A stretch of 64,000 nt of DNA from Actinomycetota bacterium (GTDB lineage Bacteria; Actinomycetota; Thermoleophilia; Gaiellales; Gaiellaceae). Position 1 is the stretch's first letter. Every line of letters begins with the position of its first letter. Shown here piece after piece: positions 1 through 7,918 of the stretch. Location of the stretch: contig VAWI01000013.1 in assembly GCA_005884005.1 (NCBI GenBank), positions 1 through 64,000 on the forward strand. Direction: 5' to 3'. The notes beneath the pieces are model-generated. The model was not told where the DNA came from. It ran no database searches and saw nothing but the letters and a program-made list of their open reading frames with translations. Both the position numbers and the translations under genes were made by a program.

Positions 1-765
1 CAGCGCCGCGCCGACAGTCCCGGCGGCCGGCCCTGAGAGGAGCGCGACCGCCGGATGCGCCGCCGCCTCGTCGAGCGACGCGACGCCGCCCGACGATCGC
101 ATCACGAGCGGCTCCGGGAGGCCCGCCCCCGCGACTCGTTCGCCCAGCGCGCCAAGATAGCCCGCGACGACGGGACCGAGATAGGCGTCGATCGCCGTCG
201 TCGACGCCCGCTCGTACTCGCGAAACTCCGGCGAGACCTCGTGCGAAGCGACGATGCGCGCTTCCGGCAGCCTGCGCCCCAACTCCTCCGCGACCGCACG
301 CTCGTGATCTCGATCACGAAACGAAAACAACAAGCAGACCGCGACTGCTTCCGCCTCGAACGCGGGTAGCGAGTCCAGGTCGAGCGGCGCGATCACGCCG
401 TCCGGGCCGATGCGCTCCCGGACGCCGAAACACCGCTCGAGCGGCACAAGCGGCTCCGAGTGCTCCGCGCACAGCCGGTAGAGCTCGGCTCGGTTCTGCC
501 GCCGCAGGTGGAGCAGGTGCTCGAAGCCGGCTGTCGAGACGAAGGCCATACGGGCGCCCTTGCGCTCGAGGAGCGCGTTCGTGGCCACGGTCGTCCCGTG
601 CGCGAACCGCCCGACCCCCGCCGCGCCGACGGCAGCCGCCGCCGCGAGCACCGAGTCCTGCTGACGCCGCGCGGTCGGAATCTTGGCCGTCCGCAGCTCG
701 CTCTCGTCCGTGAGCAGAACCGCATCCGTGAACGTGCCGCCGACGTCGACCCCAAGGATGGCCAC
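1..765 (-). CDS. Hydantoinase/oxoprolinase family protein, N-terminal part (cut by window edge)
   Basis: The 255 visible codons are the N-terminal part of a HyuA/OplaH-type ATP-dependent hydantoinase subunit; the rest lies beyond the left edge. The GTG start at 765 gives AILGVDVGGTFTDAVLL, the acetate-kinase-like phosphate-binding motif at residues 2-18. Further motifs are RFAHGTTVATNALLERKGA, a CLLFSF strand, and near the edge VMRSSGGVASL followed by ALLSGPAAGTVGAA, the usual hinge to the second ATPase domain. The family opens cyclic amides (hydantoins, 5-oxoproline) using ATP, normally with a HyuB partner that is not visible here. Substrate cannot be told from sequence. A degenerate copy of the first 32 codons lies at 2433-2528. 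Confidence 0.88.
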   Translation of the reverse strand, partial: MAILGVDVGGTFTDAVLLTDESELRTAKIPTARRQQDSVLAAAAAVGAAGVGRFAHGTTVATNALLERKGARMAFVSTAGFEHLLHLRRQNRAELYRLCAEHSEPLVPLERCFGVRERIGPDGVIAPLDLDSLPAFEAEAVAVCLLFSFRDRDHERAVAEELGRRLPEARIVASHEVSPEFREYERASTTAIDAYLGPVVAGYLGALGERVAGAGLPEPLVMRSSGGVASLDEAAAHPAVALLSGPAAGTVGAAL

Positions 766-810
766 GTGAACGAAACTACAGCCGTGAGCGCGTGGAGCGC
801 CGAGATCCCG
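671..810. repeat. Direct repeat, copy A (over the hydantoinase start)
   Basis: This stretch is nearly identical to 2434-2572 in the same orientation (offset 1763, with one 1-base indel at the start-codon region). It contains the first ~32 codons of the hydantoinase gene on the minus strand plus the non-coding bases in front of it. The homology runs on into a GTGAGC...TGGAGC...GAGATCCCG stretch that in copy B is the start of the DNA glycosylase gene. Copy A therefore carries both divergent gene starts, one intact and one orphaned. Confidence 0.85.
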
Positions 811-830
811 CCAGAGACGAACTCTGGGGC

Positions 831-859
831 GGCGGGCAGGAGACCCATGGTCTCCCGCC
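831..859 (-). terminator. Hairpin after the sialidase-like gene
   Basis: The arms GGAGACC (839-845) and GGTCTCC (849-855) are separated by CAT, and outer GGCGGG/CGCC pairs extend the stem. It sits 16 bases past the stop of the minus-strand gene that ends at 875 and before the hydantoinase start at 765. There is no clear T-tract, so a terminator role is inferred from position and stem strength. Confidence 0.5.
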
Positions 860-874
860 CGGCACTGCTGGCCA

Positions 875-2344
875 CTAGGGAACGAAGGATGCGAAGATGT
901 CGGTCGGGTTTGTGTTCGAGACGGTCTGTGTGTAGAACGGCACGAACGTCGTCCCCGGGTGCGAGAGACCCACGTAGTCGCCGAGGAAGGGGGCCCCCGC
1001 CCGCGGTGCAAGGTCGAGGTCGAACGACGTCGTCGTCAACCGCACCTCGCTCCCGAAAGTGACGCCTCCGTCGTGCGAGAAGACCACGAATGCGTCGGTG
1101 GGAAGGGTGCTCGTGCTCGGCGTGTTGTTGCGGAAGTCGTAATAAGTCACCGCGACCGTGCCGTCCGACGACACGTCGACGGAGGGCGTGAACGCCGCCA
1201 CCCCGCTCGGTGACGCGTTGACCTTGATCGGGTTCGACCAGGTCAGGCCACCGTCCGTCGAACGCGAGAGCGCGACGTCGTCGTGCGTGAAGCCGCTGAA
1301 GCGGCCGTCCGACCAGACGGCGTAGAGGGTTCCGTCCGGGCCGACCGCGATGTCGGGAAGCCCGGCACCGGCACGGATTCTCGCGCCCGTATCAGGATCG
1401 CGGACCGCGATCGAGCCGTCTCGCGAGATGTCGATGACCTTTGACCAGCTGACGCCCTTGTCCGTCGAGCGGATGACCGACTCGTGGAACTGGTTCGGCG
1501 AACGCTGCCGGCCCGACCCGTTGAGGTCCTCGAAGATGTCGACGAGCGTGCCGTTCGGGAGCACTGCTATCTGATTCCCGATCGTGAACTCGTTCTGGTT
1601 CAGGCCCAGGATGTCGCGCGGGGCCTCCCACGTCTGGCCGCCGTTGGTCGTGCGGCTGAAGATGATGTCGCCGCGAATCGAAGCAGCGTTCATCTGCGCG
1701 GTCACGCCGGCCCGGTCACTCGGAAAGCGGCTCCGGTCCCAGACGGCGTAGACGTTGCTCGCCACTCCGGGGTCGGCCGTGATCGACTCCTTGTCGTTAA
1801 AGCCCGGCCCCTCCGCAAAGGCGGAGATGTTGCGGGCGACCGTCGTCGGCTCGCTCCAGGTGTCCCCCCCGTCAACTGACTTGCTCACGAGCACGGCCGA
1901 GACGGTCAAGTCGGCGCTCGCCGAGAGGCTGATCTGGTAGACGTCGCCGTTCGGGGCGAACGTCACCCACGGGTCTGAAGCCCGGTCGTAGTTGCCAGCG
2001 TTTGCCGCCGTGCCCCCGGAGCAGACGCTGAAATGGGCCCAAGACTCGGTCCAGGTCATGCCGCCGTCGTGGCTAGTAGATGCGACGAGCCCGTGAGCGC
2101 CGCCGTTCGACCACCGGTCCTGCTGGAAGACGCCGACGATGTTGCTCGGGTTCGCCGGATTGACGGCGACGAAGGGTTCGACTTCGCTGTTCACGAAGTT
2201 CGTGCCCGGCCCGCCAGCAGTACAGCTCGCGAACGGGCTCAGCCCCGAGACGTCGACCGGGCCTGCCGCCGCCAGCGCGATTCCGGCAACTGCGATCACG
2301 GCGACCGCCGTGACGCCGGCTGTGATCCAACGCAAAAGACGCAT
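875..2344 (-). CDS. Secreted sialidase-like BNR/Asp-box beta-propeller protein
   Basis: The 489-aa protein starts with a signal peptide (basic MRLLRW, hydrophobic core to about residue 26, AAA-type cleavage region). Asp-box/BNR motifs of the form S-x-D-x-G-x-T-W recur along it: SHDGGMTW, SVDGGDTW, TTNGGQTW, STDKGVSW, STDGGLTW and SHDGGVTF. This is the blade pattern of six-bladed sialidase-type propellers. The catalytic residues of true sialidases are not evident, so the substrate is unknown and 'sialidase-like' describes the fold only. A strong Shine-Dalgarno (GGGGGAGGTGG) precedes the ATG at 2344. The gene sits alone between two direct-repeat copies (671-810 and 2434-2572), as if inserted between formerly adjacent divergent genes. 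Confidence 0.8.
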   Translation of the reverse strand: MRLLRWITAGVTAVAVIAVAGIALAAAGPVDVSGLSPFASCTAGGPGTNFVNSEVEPFVAVNPANPSNIVGVFQQDRWSNGGAHGLVASTSHDGGMTWTESWAHFSVCSGGTAANAGNYDRASDPWVTFAPNGDVYQISLSASADLTVSAVLVSKSVDGGDTWSEPTTVARNISAFAEGPGFNDKESITADPGVASNVYAVWDRSRFPSDRAGVTAQMNAASIRGDIIFSRTTNGGQTWEAPRDILGLNQNEFTIGNQIAVLPNGTLVDIFEDLNGSGRQRSPNQFHESVIRSTDKGVSWSKVIDISRDGSIAVRDPDTGARIRAGAGLPDIAVGPDGTLYAVWSDGRFSGFTHDDVALSRSTDGGLTWSNPIKVNASPSGVAAFTPSVDVSSDGTVAVTYYDFRNNTPSTSTLPTDAFVVFSHDGGVTFGSEVRLTTTSFDLDLAPRAGAPFLGDYVGLSHPGTTFVPFYTQTVSNTNPTDIFASFVP

Positions 2345-2390
2345 GCTTCCACCTCCCCCAGAGCGGATACGCGGCGACCTATATCACTCT

Positions 2391-2408
2391 CGTTGACACA
2401 CTTCAACG
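2391..2408. promoter_or_regulatory. Palindrome upstream of the sialidase-like gene
   Basis: CGTTGA-CACACT-TCAACG is a perfect 6-bp inverted repeat with a 6-base spacer, 47-64 bases upstream of the ATG at 2344. It overlaps the region where a minus-strand promoter would lie (TTGAAG then GATATA-like bases). An operator role is inference. Confidence 0.35.
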
Positions 2409-2432
2409 CCCGCGCGCCGGCCGACGGGGAAT

Positions 2433-2528
2433 CGCGGTCGGAATCTTGGCCGCCCGCAGCTCGTTCTCGTCCGTGAGCAAGACCGCATCCGTGAACGTGC
2501 CGCCGACGGCGACGCCAAGGATGGCTAC
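2433..2528 (-). pseudogene. Degenerate duplicate of the hydantoinase 5' end
   Basis: Read on the minus strand this matches the first 32 codons of the gene at 1-765: AILGVAVGGTFTDAVLLTDE followed by a variant of NELRAAKIPTA. The start codon is now GTA instead of GTG, and the first glycine-motif aspartate (DVGG) is now alanine (AVGG). After the match the frame runs on into unrelated codons and stops. It is a gene remnant left by a duplication, not an expressed protein. Confidence 0.8.
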
Positions 2529-2572
2529 GCGATGAAACTACAACGGTGAGCCCCTGGAGCACTGAGATCCCG
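2434..2572. repeat. Direct repeat, copy B (over the glycosylase start)
   Basis: Second copy of the repeat at 671-810. It contains the hydantoinase remnant on the minus strand and the first nine codons of the DNA glycosylase on the plus strand. Together the copies bracket about 1.6 kb holding only the sialidase-like gene. Confidence 0.85.
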
Positions 2573-3457
2573 CTCGTCGGAGCCGGTGGTGAGCCCGTCG
2601 ACCTGCAGCGCACGCTGCTGTCCCACGGCTTTGTCGAGCTGCCGCCGATGCGGCTCGACGAGGACGTTCCCGCGCTGGAGCTGACGCTTGCCGTCAACGG
2701 CAAGGCGCGCACGGTCGAGATCCGCCCCGGCAGGCGCGGCAACGCGCGTTTCACCGCCCTCGGCCGCGCCCCCTCGACCCGCACCGCCGACGAGCTCGCC
2801 GCCCGAGTCCGGCACGTGCTCGCCCTCGACGAGGATCTCTCGGACTTCTACGAGCTCGTCTCCGGCGATCCCGAGCTCTCGTGGGTCGCAACCGGCGCCG
2901 GCCGGATGATTCGCGCTCCGAGCGTGTTCGAGGACGTCGTCAAGACGATCTGCACGACCAACACCGCCTGGTCGGCCACGCGGCGGATGATCACCGCTCT
3001 CGTCACCAACCTCGGCGTGGCGGCGCCGGGGGGACGCCACGCCTTCCCGACGCCGGAGGCGATGGCCGGTGCCGACGAGCGCTTCTACAAGGAGGTCGTC
3101 CGCTCCGGCTACCGCGGCCCGTACTTCCGCGCGATCGCCGCCGACGTCGCGGCTGGAGGGCTCGATCTCGAGGAGCTACTCGACCCCGAGCTTCCGGACG
3201 ACGAGGTGGCCGCGCGTTTGCTGGCGCTGCCGGGCGTCGGGCCGTACGCAACGGCGCAGATCCTGATGCTCCTCGGCCGCTACTCGCGCCTGATCCTCGA
3301 CTCGTGGTCGCGCCCGAAATACGCCCAGCTAAACGGCCGCAAGGCGACCGACAAGACGATCGAGCGGCGCTTCCGGCGCTACAAGCAGTACGCCGGCCTC
3401 GCCTTCTGGCTCTACGTCACGCGAGACTGGGTCGCCGAGCCTGCCGGCATTAAGTAG
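2546..3457 (+). CDS. HhH-GPD DNA glycosylase (AlkA/3-methyladenine glycosylase-like)
   Basis: The 303-aa protein belongs to the helix-hairpin-helix base-excision glycosylases. The N-terminal ~100 residues form an AlkA-like beta region. Residues ~130-290 hold the HhH-GPD core, with FEDVVKTICTTNTAWSATRRM (helices before the hairpin), LLALPGVGPYATAQILMLL (HhH hairpin) and then RLILDSWSR, where the Asp is the expected catalytic residue. It would remove alkylated bases from DNA. The GTG start at 2546 is supported because its first codons (SPWSTEIP) are recognisable in the duplicated copy at 783-810. Its 3' end overlaps the convergent gene ending at 3412 by 46 bases. Confidence 0.8.
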   Translation: MSPWSTEIPLVGAGGEPVDLQRTLLSHGFVELPPMRLDEDVPALELTLAVNGKARTVEIRPGRRGNARFTALGRAPSTRTADELAARVRHVLALDEDLSDFYELVSGDPELSWVATGAGRMIRAPSVFEDVVKTICTTNTAWSATRRMITALVTNLGVAAPGGRHAFPTPEAMAGADERFYKEVVRSGYRGPYFRAIAADVAAGGLDLEELLDPELPDDEVAARLLALPGVGPYATAQILMLLGRYSRLILDSWSRPKYAQLNGRKATDKTIERRFRRYKQYAGLAFWLYVTRDWVAEPAGIK

Positions 3458-6400
3458 GGCGGCGCCGACGGCGCCGGCGCCGGCTTGGGGAGAGGACCGG
3501 CAGCGAAGCGGAAGCCGAAGAACATCAGGCTGATCCCGATCAGCTCACCGGCATAGACGAACGAGTAGGTACCTGCGCGGGACATCCCGGTCGACAATGC
3601 GACGATGAGCGCCCCGGCGCCGATCCACACGTTCGTCCTGACCCGCTGACGACGCACGATCGCGAGCAGGGAGCCGCCGATCAGGAACAGCGTGCCGAAT
3701 GAATTGAGGGCGATCGCCCAGAGGAATGCGTGGCCCAGGAGGGCCGAGTTCGCCGGCGGGCGAACGCCGGAGGCCGCCGCGAGCGTTCCGTGCTCGACCG
3801 GCGCGAGCGCAACCGCGATGACCGCCGCGACCATTGCGACCAGGAGACCGCCGAGCAAGAGATCGCGGGCGCGTTGCTTCAGCAGCAGCCAGGCCGAGCC
3901 GGCGCCGAGGAACGCCACCGTGAGCACCCCGCCGGCGGCGTAGTACGCCTTGAACAGGCCTTCCGTCCAGCCGGCCCGCTGCGCCGCCGCCTCGCATGCG
4001 GCTGCGACGGCGAAGCATGCAAAGCCCGCTGCCCAGAATGCCTTTTGCCCGGCAGGCCGGCGCAGGAACGAGGTTCCGAGCAAGCCCGCGAACAGGAGGG
4101 CGACCAGCGTCGCTCCGAGCGGCAGCAAGGAGTCCGCGACCGCGGGCGCTGTCCTGCCCGAGGCCACCCCGAGCGGAGTGACCGGCGATCCAGGCTTCAC
4201 CACCTGCAGGTAGTCGTAGTCGCGCCCGCCGAACATCCCCTCCTTTGCCGCCACGAGCTCGTAGCGTCCAGGACGCAGGATCCGCTCCGGCGCGAGCGTC
4301 ATCTGCGTCGGCGCCCGCCGGCGGACGGCAAGCGGCACGCTGCCGCCCCGATCCAGGTCGTAGAGCTGATACGCGGCCGGGCTGTCGACCGCGGAGGCGC
4401 GGATGACGAAGCTGCGGACGTCCCGTGCCGCCACCTTGAGTGCGTCCCGCGGATAGGTCTGCTGCGGATCGCTCCAGGCGAAGAGCGCGACGTGCCCCCG
4501 CCGGGTCTGGAGGAACTGGCCCGTGATCTCCTTGGTGAAGCGCTGGTAGCTGTAGCGAACCGAGCCGCCACCGACGCCCGCGACGGCCGGCACGAAAGGC
4601 AGCGAGACGAGGAGGAGGGCGATGACGCCGGTCGCGACGCCGATCCTCGCCCGGTAGCGGGCACGAATCTCGGCGCGAGTGAGCGCCTTCCGGGCGCGCC
4701 GGCGGTGACCGCCCGGCGGCGGACCATCGAGCAGCCGGCGCCGGCGCGCGTGCGCTCTATAGAGCGCCGCGCTCGAGATCAGTGCCGAGACCGGCAGCCA
4801 GGCGAGCTCGACTTTCCAGCCTTCCGGCCGCAGCGGACCCTGGCCGTAGGGCGTGAAGGCGACCGGGATGATCGCCCACGCGACTGCGGGCCCGGCCATC
4901 AGCAGGATCGAGGCGGTGAAGGGAAAGCCCGCGAAGAGCCAGCCCACGCCGGGGAACCCCATCAAGCCGAGCGGTAGCTCGTAGCCCGCGAGCGCGGCCG
5001 GGCTGCGCCGGCGGACGCGCTTGGGGATCTTCCCCGTGTAGCGGCCGGGCAGGGCCGCTATCGCCCGCCGCCCCTCGTCGCGCTGCCGCGCCGTCATCGA
5101 TACCGCGACCCGAGAGTACGACCAGAATCCGGCCAGCACGGCGAGCGCGGTGGGGACGATCACCAGCGCCTCCCAGGGCTCCAGCGCGCTCACGGCAGCC
5201 GCGTACGAAGCCCCGGCGGCGACGCGGTGAGCCTCGACGGCCGAGAAGGCCACACCGAACACGTAGTAGGCGCCGACGCCCGAACCGACCGCGGCAGCCA
5301 CGAACCGGGCGCGCGGGAGCGGCAGCTCGGCCCCGGCGCTGCGCAGCGCCGCGAAGACGAGCCCGATCAGCAGCACCATCAGCCCGCCGAGCATGTTCAG
5401 CTGGGCGTGTAAGTTGACGATCACGTCGCCGGCCTGGCCGCCTCGGTCGAGCAGTTCGTTGACGGCGGGGAACGCCTGCACAGGTCCCTGCAGCGTCCCC
5501 ACCGCAAGGGCGGCGCACCCGGCGAGTACGTAGATGCGAAATGGATCGCGTTTGTTACTAACGCGGAGCGAGTGAACGATCACGGCGAGGAGCAGCCAGA
5601 AGGCCGCGAACATGGCGATGCCTGCGCCCATGATCAGGAATGGGTGTAGCGGGGTCGCTTCCTCCGCCTGCTCGGGGGTCAGGCCCCGGTGGACGACCAG
5701 CCGGCCTTCGTGGAATCCCAGGTAGAGCGTCACCGCGTAGAAGGCGAGGGAGCCGCCCAGCAGAGAGAAGAAACAACGGTTCACGAGCCGGCGAGAGGGC
5801 TCGACGCCTCCGGCCGAACCGACGAGCGCGAAGAACGAGCCGGCGACGAGCATCGTCAAGCCCGTAACGAGGTTGATATGCGCGTGACTGATCGGATCGA
5901 TCCACTCGCCCGCGTGGCCGGCCTTGTAGAGCCAGTCCGCGTTTGCGGGCTGCACCTGGATCACGCCCTGGACGGTTCCGACCGTCAGAGCGGCGGCACC
6001 GGTGGCGAAGAACTTCCAGAGATGCCACTGGGGCTTCGGCACCCTGACGAGGCGCGAATGGAAAATCGTGAGCACGACGTTGGTGGCGAAGCACCAGTAA
6101 CCGAGCCCCATCACGCCTGCGCCGATCCCGGTCGGCACCTTGTACCACTTGCCCATGTGGTTCTTCGCCAGCTGGTAATCCCAGCCGTGCTCGACCAACC
6201 GGCCGATCGCGATCCCGTTCCCGATCAACGAGACGTAGAAGACGAAGAGGCCGACTACCGTGAACCAGAATGCGCACTGGGCGAGACCTTCGCTCGAGAG
6301 TGGCCGGCCGACGATCCTCGGCAAAACGAGCCAGCAGAGGCCCGTGGCGAGCAGGGTTCCGCCGCCGACGATCATCACGTGCGTATCCGAGAGGTCGCGC

Positions 6401-6678
6401 ACGAGATGCCCGGCGTAGCCGGTTCGTGCCAGATACTCCGCGGCCCAGGGCAGGTTCTTGACGACCATGTGCAGAGAGCCGAGCACGAGGAAGAAGCCGC
6501 CTGCCACGAAGTACTTCGCAGTCTTGCGGTCGTGGGCCCCGAGCTCGTCCTCCGGATACGGCTCCGTGCGCACCGGCGGCGCCTTGCCCGGAACGAACTT
6601 GAACATCGCCGCGATCACGACCGCGAAGAAGCCGACGTAGGTCAGGAACTGCAGCGAGGTGAGATGTTTGACGTACAC
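3412..6678 (-). CDS. Giant membrane protein related to cbb3 oxidase subunit I, lacking CuB ligands
   Basis: A 1088-aa polytopic protein and the last gene of the respiratory operon; the GTG start lies 8 bases after the preceding stop. The N-terminal half resembles heme-copper oxidase subunit I. A helix-pair motif (G-T/S-L/V-Q/H-G ... P ... G-x-A-G ... H) occurs three times, at about 60-110, 228-280 and 390-440, with histidines H100, H265/H267 (SHAHINL) and H424 (NLHAQL, second His replaced by Gln). The same motif is in the operon's true subunit I (NIQGAFEAIQP...VAHAHLALLG). No CuB His-His pair or helix VI histidine is visible, so dioxygen chemistry is unlikely; low-spin heme or quinol binding is possible. 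A basic cytoplasmic loop (~530-690), an outer domain (~700-830) and about six more helices follow. Function unknown. Confidence 0.8.
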   Translation of the reverse strand: MYVKHLTSLQFLTYVGFFAVVIAAMFKFVPGKAPPVRTEPYPEDELGAHDRKTAKYFVAGGFFLVLGSLHMVVKNLPWAAEYLARTGYAGHLVRDLSDTHVMIVGGGTLLATGLCWLVLPRIVGRPLSSEGLAQCAFWFTVVGLFVFYVSLIGNGIAIGRLVEHGWDYQLAKNHMGKWYKVPTGIGAGVMGLGYWCFATNVVLTIFHSRLVRVPKPQWHLWKFFATGAAALTVGTVQGVIQVQPANADWLYKAGHAGEWIDPISHAHINLVTGLTMLVAGSFFALVGSAGGVEPSRRLVNRCFFSLLGGSLAFYAVTLYLGFHEGRLVVHRGLTPEQAEEATPLHPFLIMGAGIAMFAAFWLLLAVIVHSLRVSNKRDPFRIYVLAGCAALAVGTLQGPVQAFPAVNELLDRGGQAGDVIVNLHAQLNMLGGLMVLLIGLVFAALRSAGAELPLPRARFVAAAVGSGVGAYYVFGVAFSAVEAHRVAAGASYAAAVSALEPWEALVIVPTALAVLAGFWSYSRVAVSMTARQRDEGRRAIAALPGRYTGKIPKRVRRRSPAALAGYELPLGLMGFPGVGWLFAGFPFTASILLMAGPAVAWAIIPVAFTPYGQGPLRPEGWKVELAWLPVSALISSAALYRAHARRRRLLDGPPPGGHRRRARKALTRAEIRARYRARIGVATGVIALLLVSLPFVPAVAGVGGGSVRYSYQRFTKEITGQFLQTRRGHVALFAWSDPQQTYPRDALKVAARDVRSFVIRASAVDSPAAYQLYDLDRGGSVPLAVRRRAPTQMTLAPERILRPGRYELVAAKEGMFGGRDYDYLQVVKPGSPVTPLGVASGRTAPAVADSLLPLGATLVALLFAGLLGTSFLRRPAGQKAFWAAGFACFAVAAACEAAAQRAGWTEGLFKAYYAAGGVLTVAFLGAGSAWLLLKQRARDLLLGGLLVAMVAAVIAVALAPVEHGTLAAASGVRPPANSALLGHAFLWAIALNSFGTLFLIGGSLLAIVRRQRVRTNVWIGAGALIVALSTGMSRAGTYSFVYAGELIGISLMFFGFRFAAGPLPKPAPAPSAPPYLMPAGSATQSRVT

Positions 6679-6686
6679 GGCGCGCG

Positions 6687-6875
6687 CTAGCGCAGGCCAG
6701 GCTCGAGGAAGAAGACGACCAGCGTCCAGCCCAGGTAAAAGGCCATCAGCACTGCCAGGATGATCCAGGCCCGGACCTCCGAGCGGCGAGAATGTCGGAT
6801 GTCCTCGCCGACGTCGCGGTAGCCGACGAGCGGGCGAGCCGGGGCTGGCGGGCGATCGGGCTCTCGCGCGGCCAT
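6687..6875 (-). CDS. Small single-pass membrane protein of the oxidase operon
   Basis: A 62-aa protein with a proline-rich, charged N-terminal tail (about 35 residues) and one C-terminal transmembrane helix (WIILAVLMAFYLGWTLVVFF). Its ATG shares one base with the TGA of the preceding ABM gene (TGATG), the same coupling used throughout this operon. Size and position are like the small accessory subunits of cbb3-type oxidases, but I see no recognisable CcoQ or CcoS signature. Likely a small subunit or assembly factor; this is inferred from context. Confidence 0.7.
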   Translation of the reverse strand: MAAREPDRPPAPARPLVGYRDVGEDIRHSRRSEVRAWIILAVLMAFYLGWTLVVFFLEPGLR

Positions 6876-7210
6876 CAGAAGATCTTCTCCATCACAAGTG
6901 TCGGTTGAGCCGTGATCCCGGCCACGTCGACGAGCATCCGCTCGAAGGTGTAGCCCCGTTCGAGAAATGCCTCGAGCTGGTCGGGCGTATCCCACGTCGT
7001 GTAGCAGTGGATCCGTACAGCGCCCTCGGCCTCGGCGTGGACGAACGCCTCGAGCTTCTGGCAGCCGGGGTACTCCTGCACGTGACCCTTGAGCGCTTGC
7101 ATCGAGCCGAAGACCTGCGGCCACGCGTCGGCCGGAACCGCCGCGATCGTCAGCGACGACCACGTGACGTACGGCAGGACGGATGGAACCGCAGCCTCGG
7201 GCGCCGCCAT
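6875..7210 (-). CDS. ABM-fold (dimeric alpha/beta barrel) protein
   Basis: A 111-aa soluble protein with the beta-alpha-beta pattern of the antibiotic-biosynthesis-monooxygenase superfamily: a first strand, helix and PGCQKLEAFVHAE strand, then RIHCYTTWDTPDQLEAFLER (strand plus helix), ending in PTLVMEKIF. Known relatives are small monooxygenases, heme-degrading enzymes and stress proteins; no heme ligand is clear here. The ATG at 7210 overlaps the upstream stop by one base and the stop overlaps the downstream start by one base, so it is locked into the oxidase operon. An ABM protein inside a terminal-oxidase operon is unusual; handling of heme or quinone is possible but unproven. Confidence 0.72.
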   Translation of the reverse strand: MAAPEAAVPSVLPYVTWSSLTIAAVPADAWPQVFGSMQALKGHVQEYPGCQKLEAFVHAEAEGAVRIHCYTTWDTPDQLEAFLERGYTFERMLVDVAGITAQPTLVMEKIF

Positions 7211-7554
7211 CAGAACTTCTGTCCCCAGACGAGGTGCCCGACGATCAGCACGACGGCCCACCCCGTGATGAGCACCGTGAACAACAAGAAGAACCTCGTC
7301 GCCGGCCCGGCGGCCTCACTCGTGTAACCGCCGAACTGGTCGGTCGGGTAGATCCCCCGCTGGCGCGTCGACCGGTACTGCCCGAGCCACCAGAGGATGA
7401 TCAGGGCCAGGGCGACCAGGAAGCCCCAGAGCCAGGCGAGGTCGAGCCAGTGGACGTGCCATGTCGCCGGGGCCTGGAATGTCTGGTCGTGCGACTGCAG
7501 ATACTCGTAGTACTGGTGCGCCTTTGCCGGCGAGTCGCCTCTAGGCATCCCCAT
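7210..7554 (-). CDS. Two-helix membrane protein of the oxidase operon
   Basis: A 114-aa protein with two predicted transmembrane helices: LAWLWGFLVALALIILWWL at about 49-67 and FFLLFTVLITGWAVVLIVGH near the C-terminus. The N-terminal 45 residues include HQYYEYLQSHDQTFQAP and a WHVHWLDL segment whose histidines lie next to the first helix. The start is ATG at 7554 (or 7548), overlapping the preceding gene by 14 bases; the stop overlaps the ABM start by one base. No family recognised. Co-translation with ccoN/ccoO implies a structural or assembly role in the oxidase. Confidence 0.7.
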   Translation of the reverse strand: MGMPRGDSPAKAHQYYEYLQSHDQTFQAPATWHVHWLDLAWLWGFLVALALIILWWLGQYRSTRQRGIYPTDQFGGYTSEAAGPATRFFLLFTVLITGWAVVLIVGHLVWGQKF

Positions 7555-7918
7555 CGGCCCACTCCTCCTCGTCGTACGCCCACTCGGGTGTGTAGTAGTC
7601 CTCTTCCTGCACGAGCAATGGGATCCCACCCATCTTGTCGAGCTCCTGGAAGTGGCCGGCCTTCCAGGCGGCCAGGAACGCGACGAACGCGAGTCCCGAG
7701 AAGATGAAGAACGTATCCATCATCCAGTCGGCCATGATCCAGCGCGATTGCTTCGTCTCCGGCTGGTCGTGGGCGAGCGCGACCGCGGGCAGCGCAAGAA
7801 AGACGATCGTGACTCCGCAAATCGCTAGAGCTAGGCGCCTGAATCCCGTCGCGAGCGAAGCGAGCCGACCAAACCAGACCCGCGGAAAATGCGCAGCAGT
7901 TTTCGCGGCCACGATCAC
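7541..7918 (-). CDS. Small membrane protein with signal sequence, oxidase operon
   Basis: A 125-aa protein. The GTG at 7918 overlaps the stop of the ccoO-like gene in a GTGA junction. Residues ~30-49 form a signal or helix segment ending in ALPAVALAHDQ, and a second helix follows (MMDTFFIFSGLAFVAFLAAW, ~70-89). The C-terminal tail is very acidic and aromatic (LLVQEEDYYTPEWAYDEEEW). Family not recognised. The outward acidic tail could dock a basic partner such as a cytochrome c, but that is speculation. Confidence 0.65.
   Translation of the reverse strand: MIVAAKTAAHFPRVWFGRLASLATGFRRLALAICGVTIVFLALPAVALAHDQPETKQSRWIMADWMMDTFFIFSGLAFVAFLAAWKAGHFQELDKMGGIPLLVQEEDYYTPEWAYDEEEWADGDA

Noticed and set aside
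7880-7918. A further copy of the tRNA-linked structured repeat
   Set aside because: It shares only GGCCGCGAAA with the family and lies in coding sequence of the operon; the outer stem is missing.
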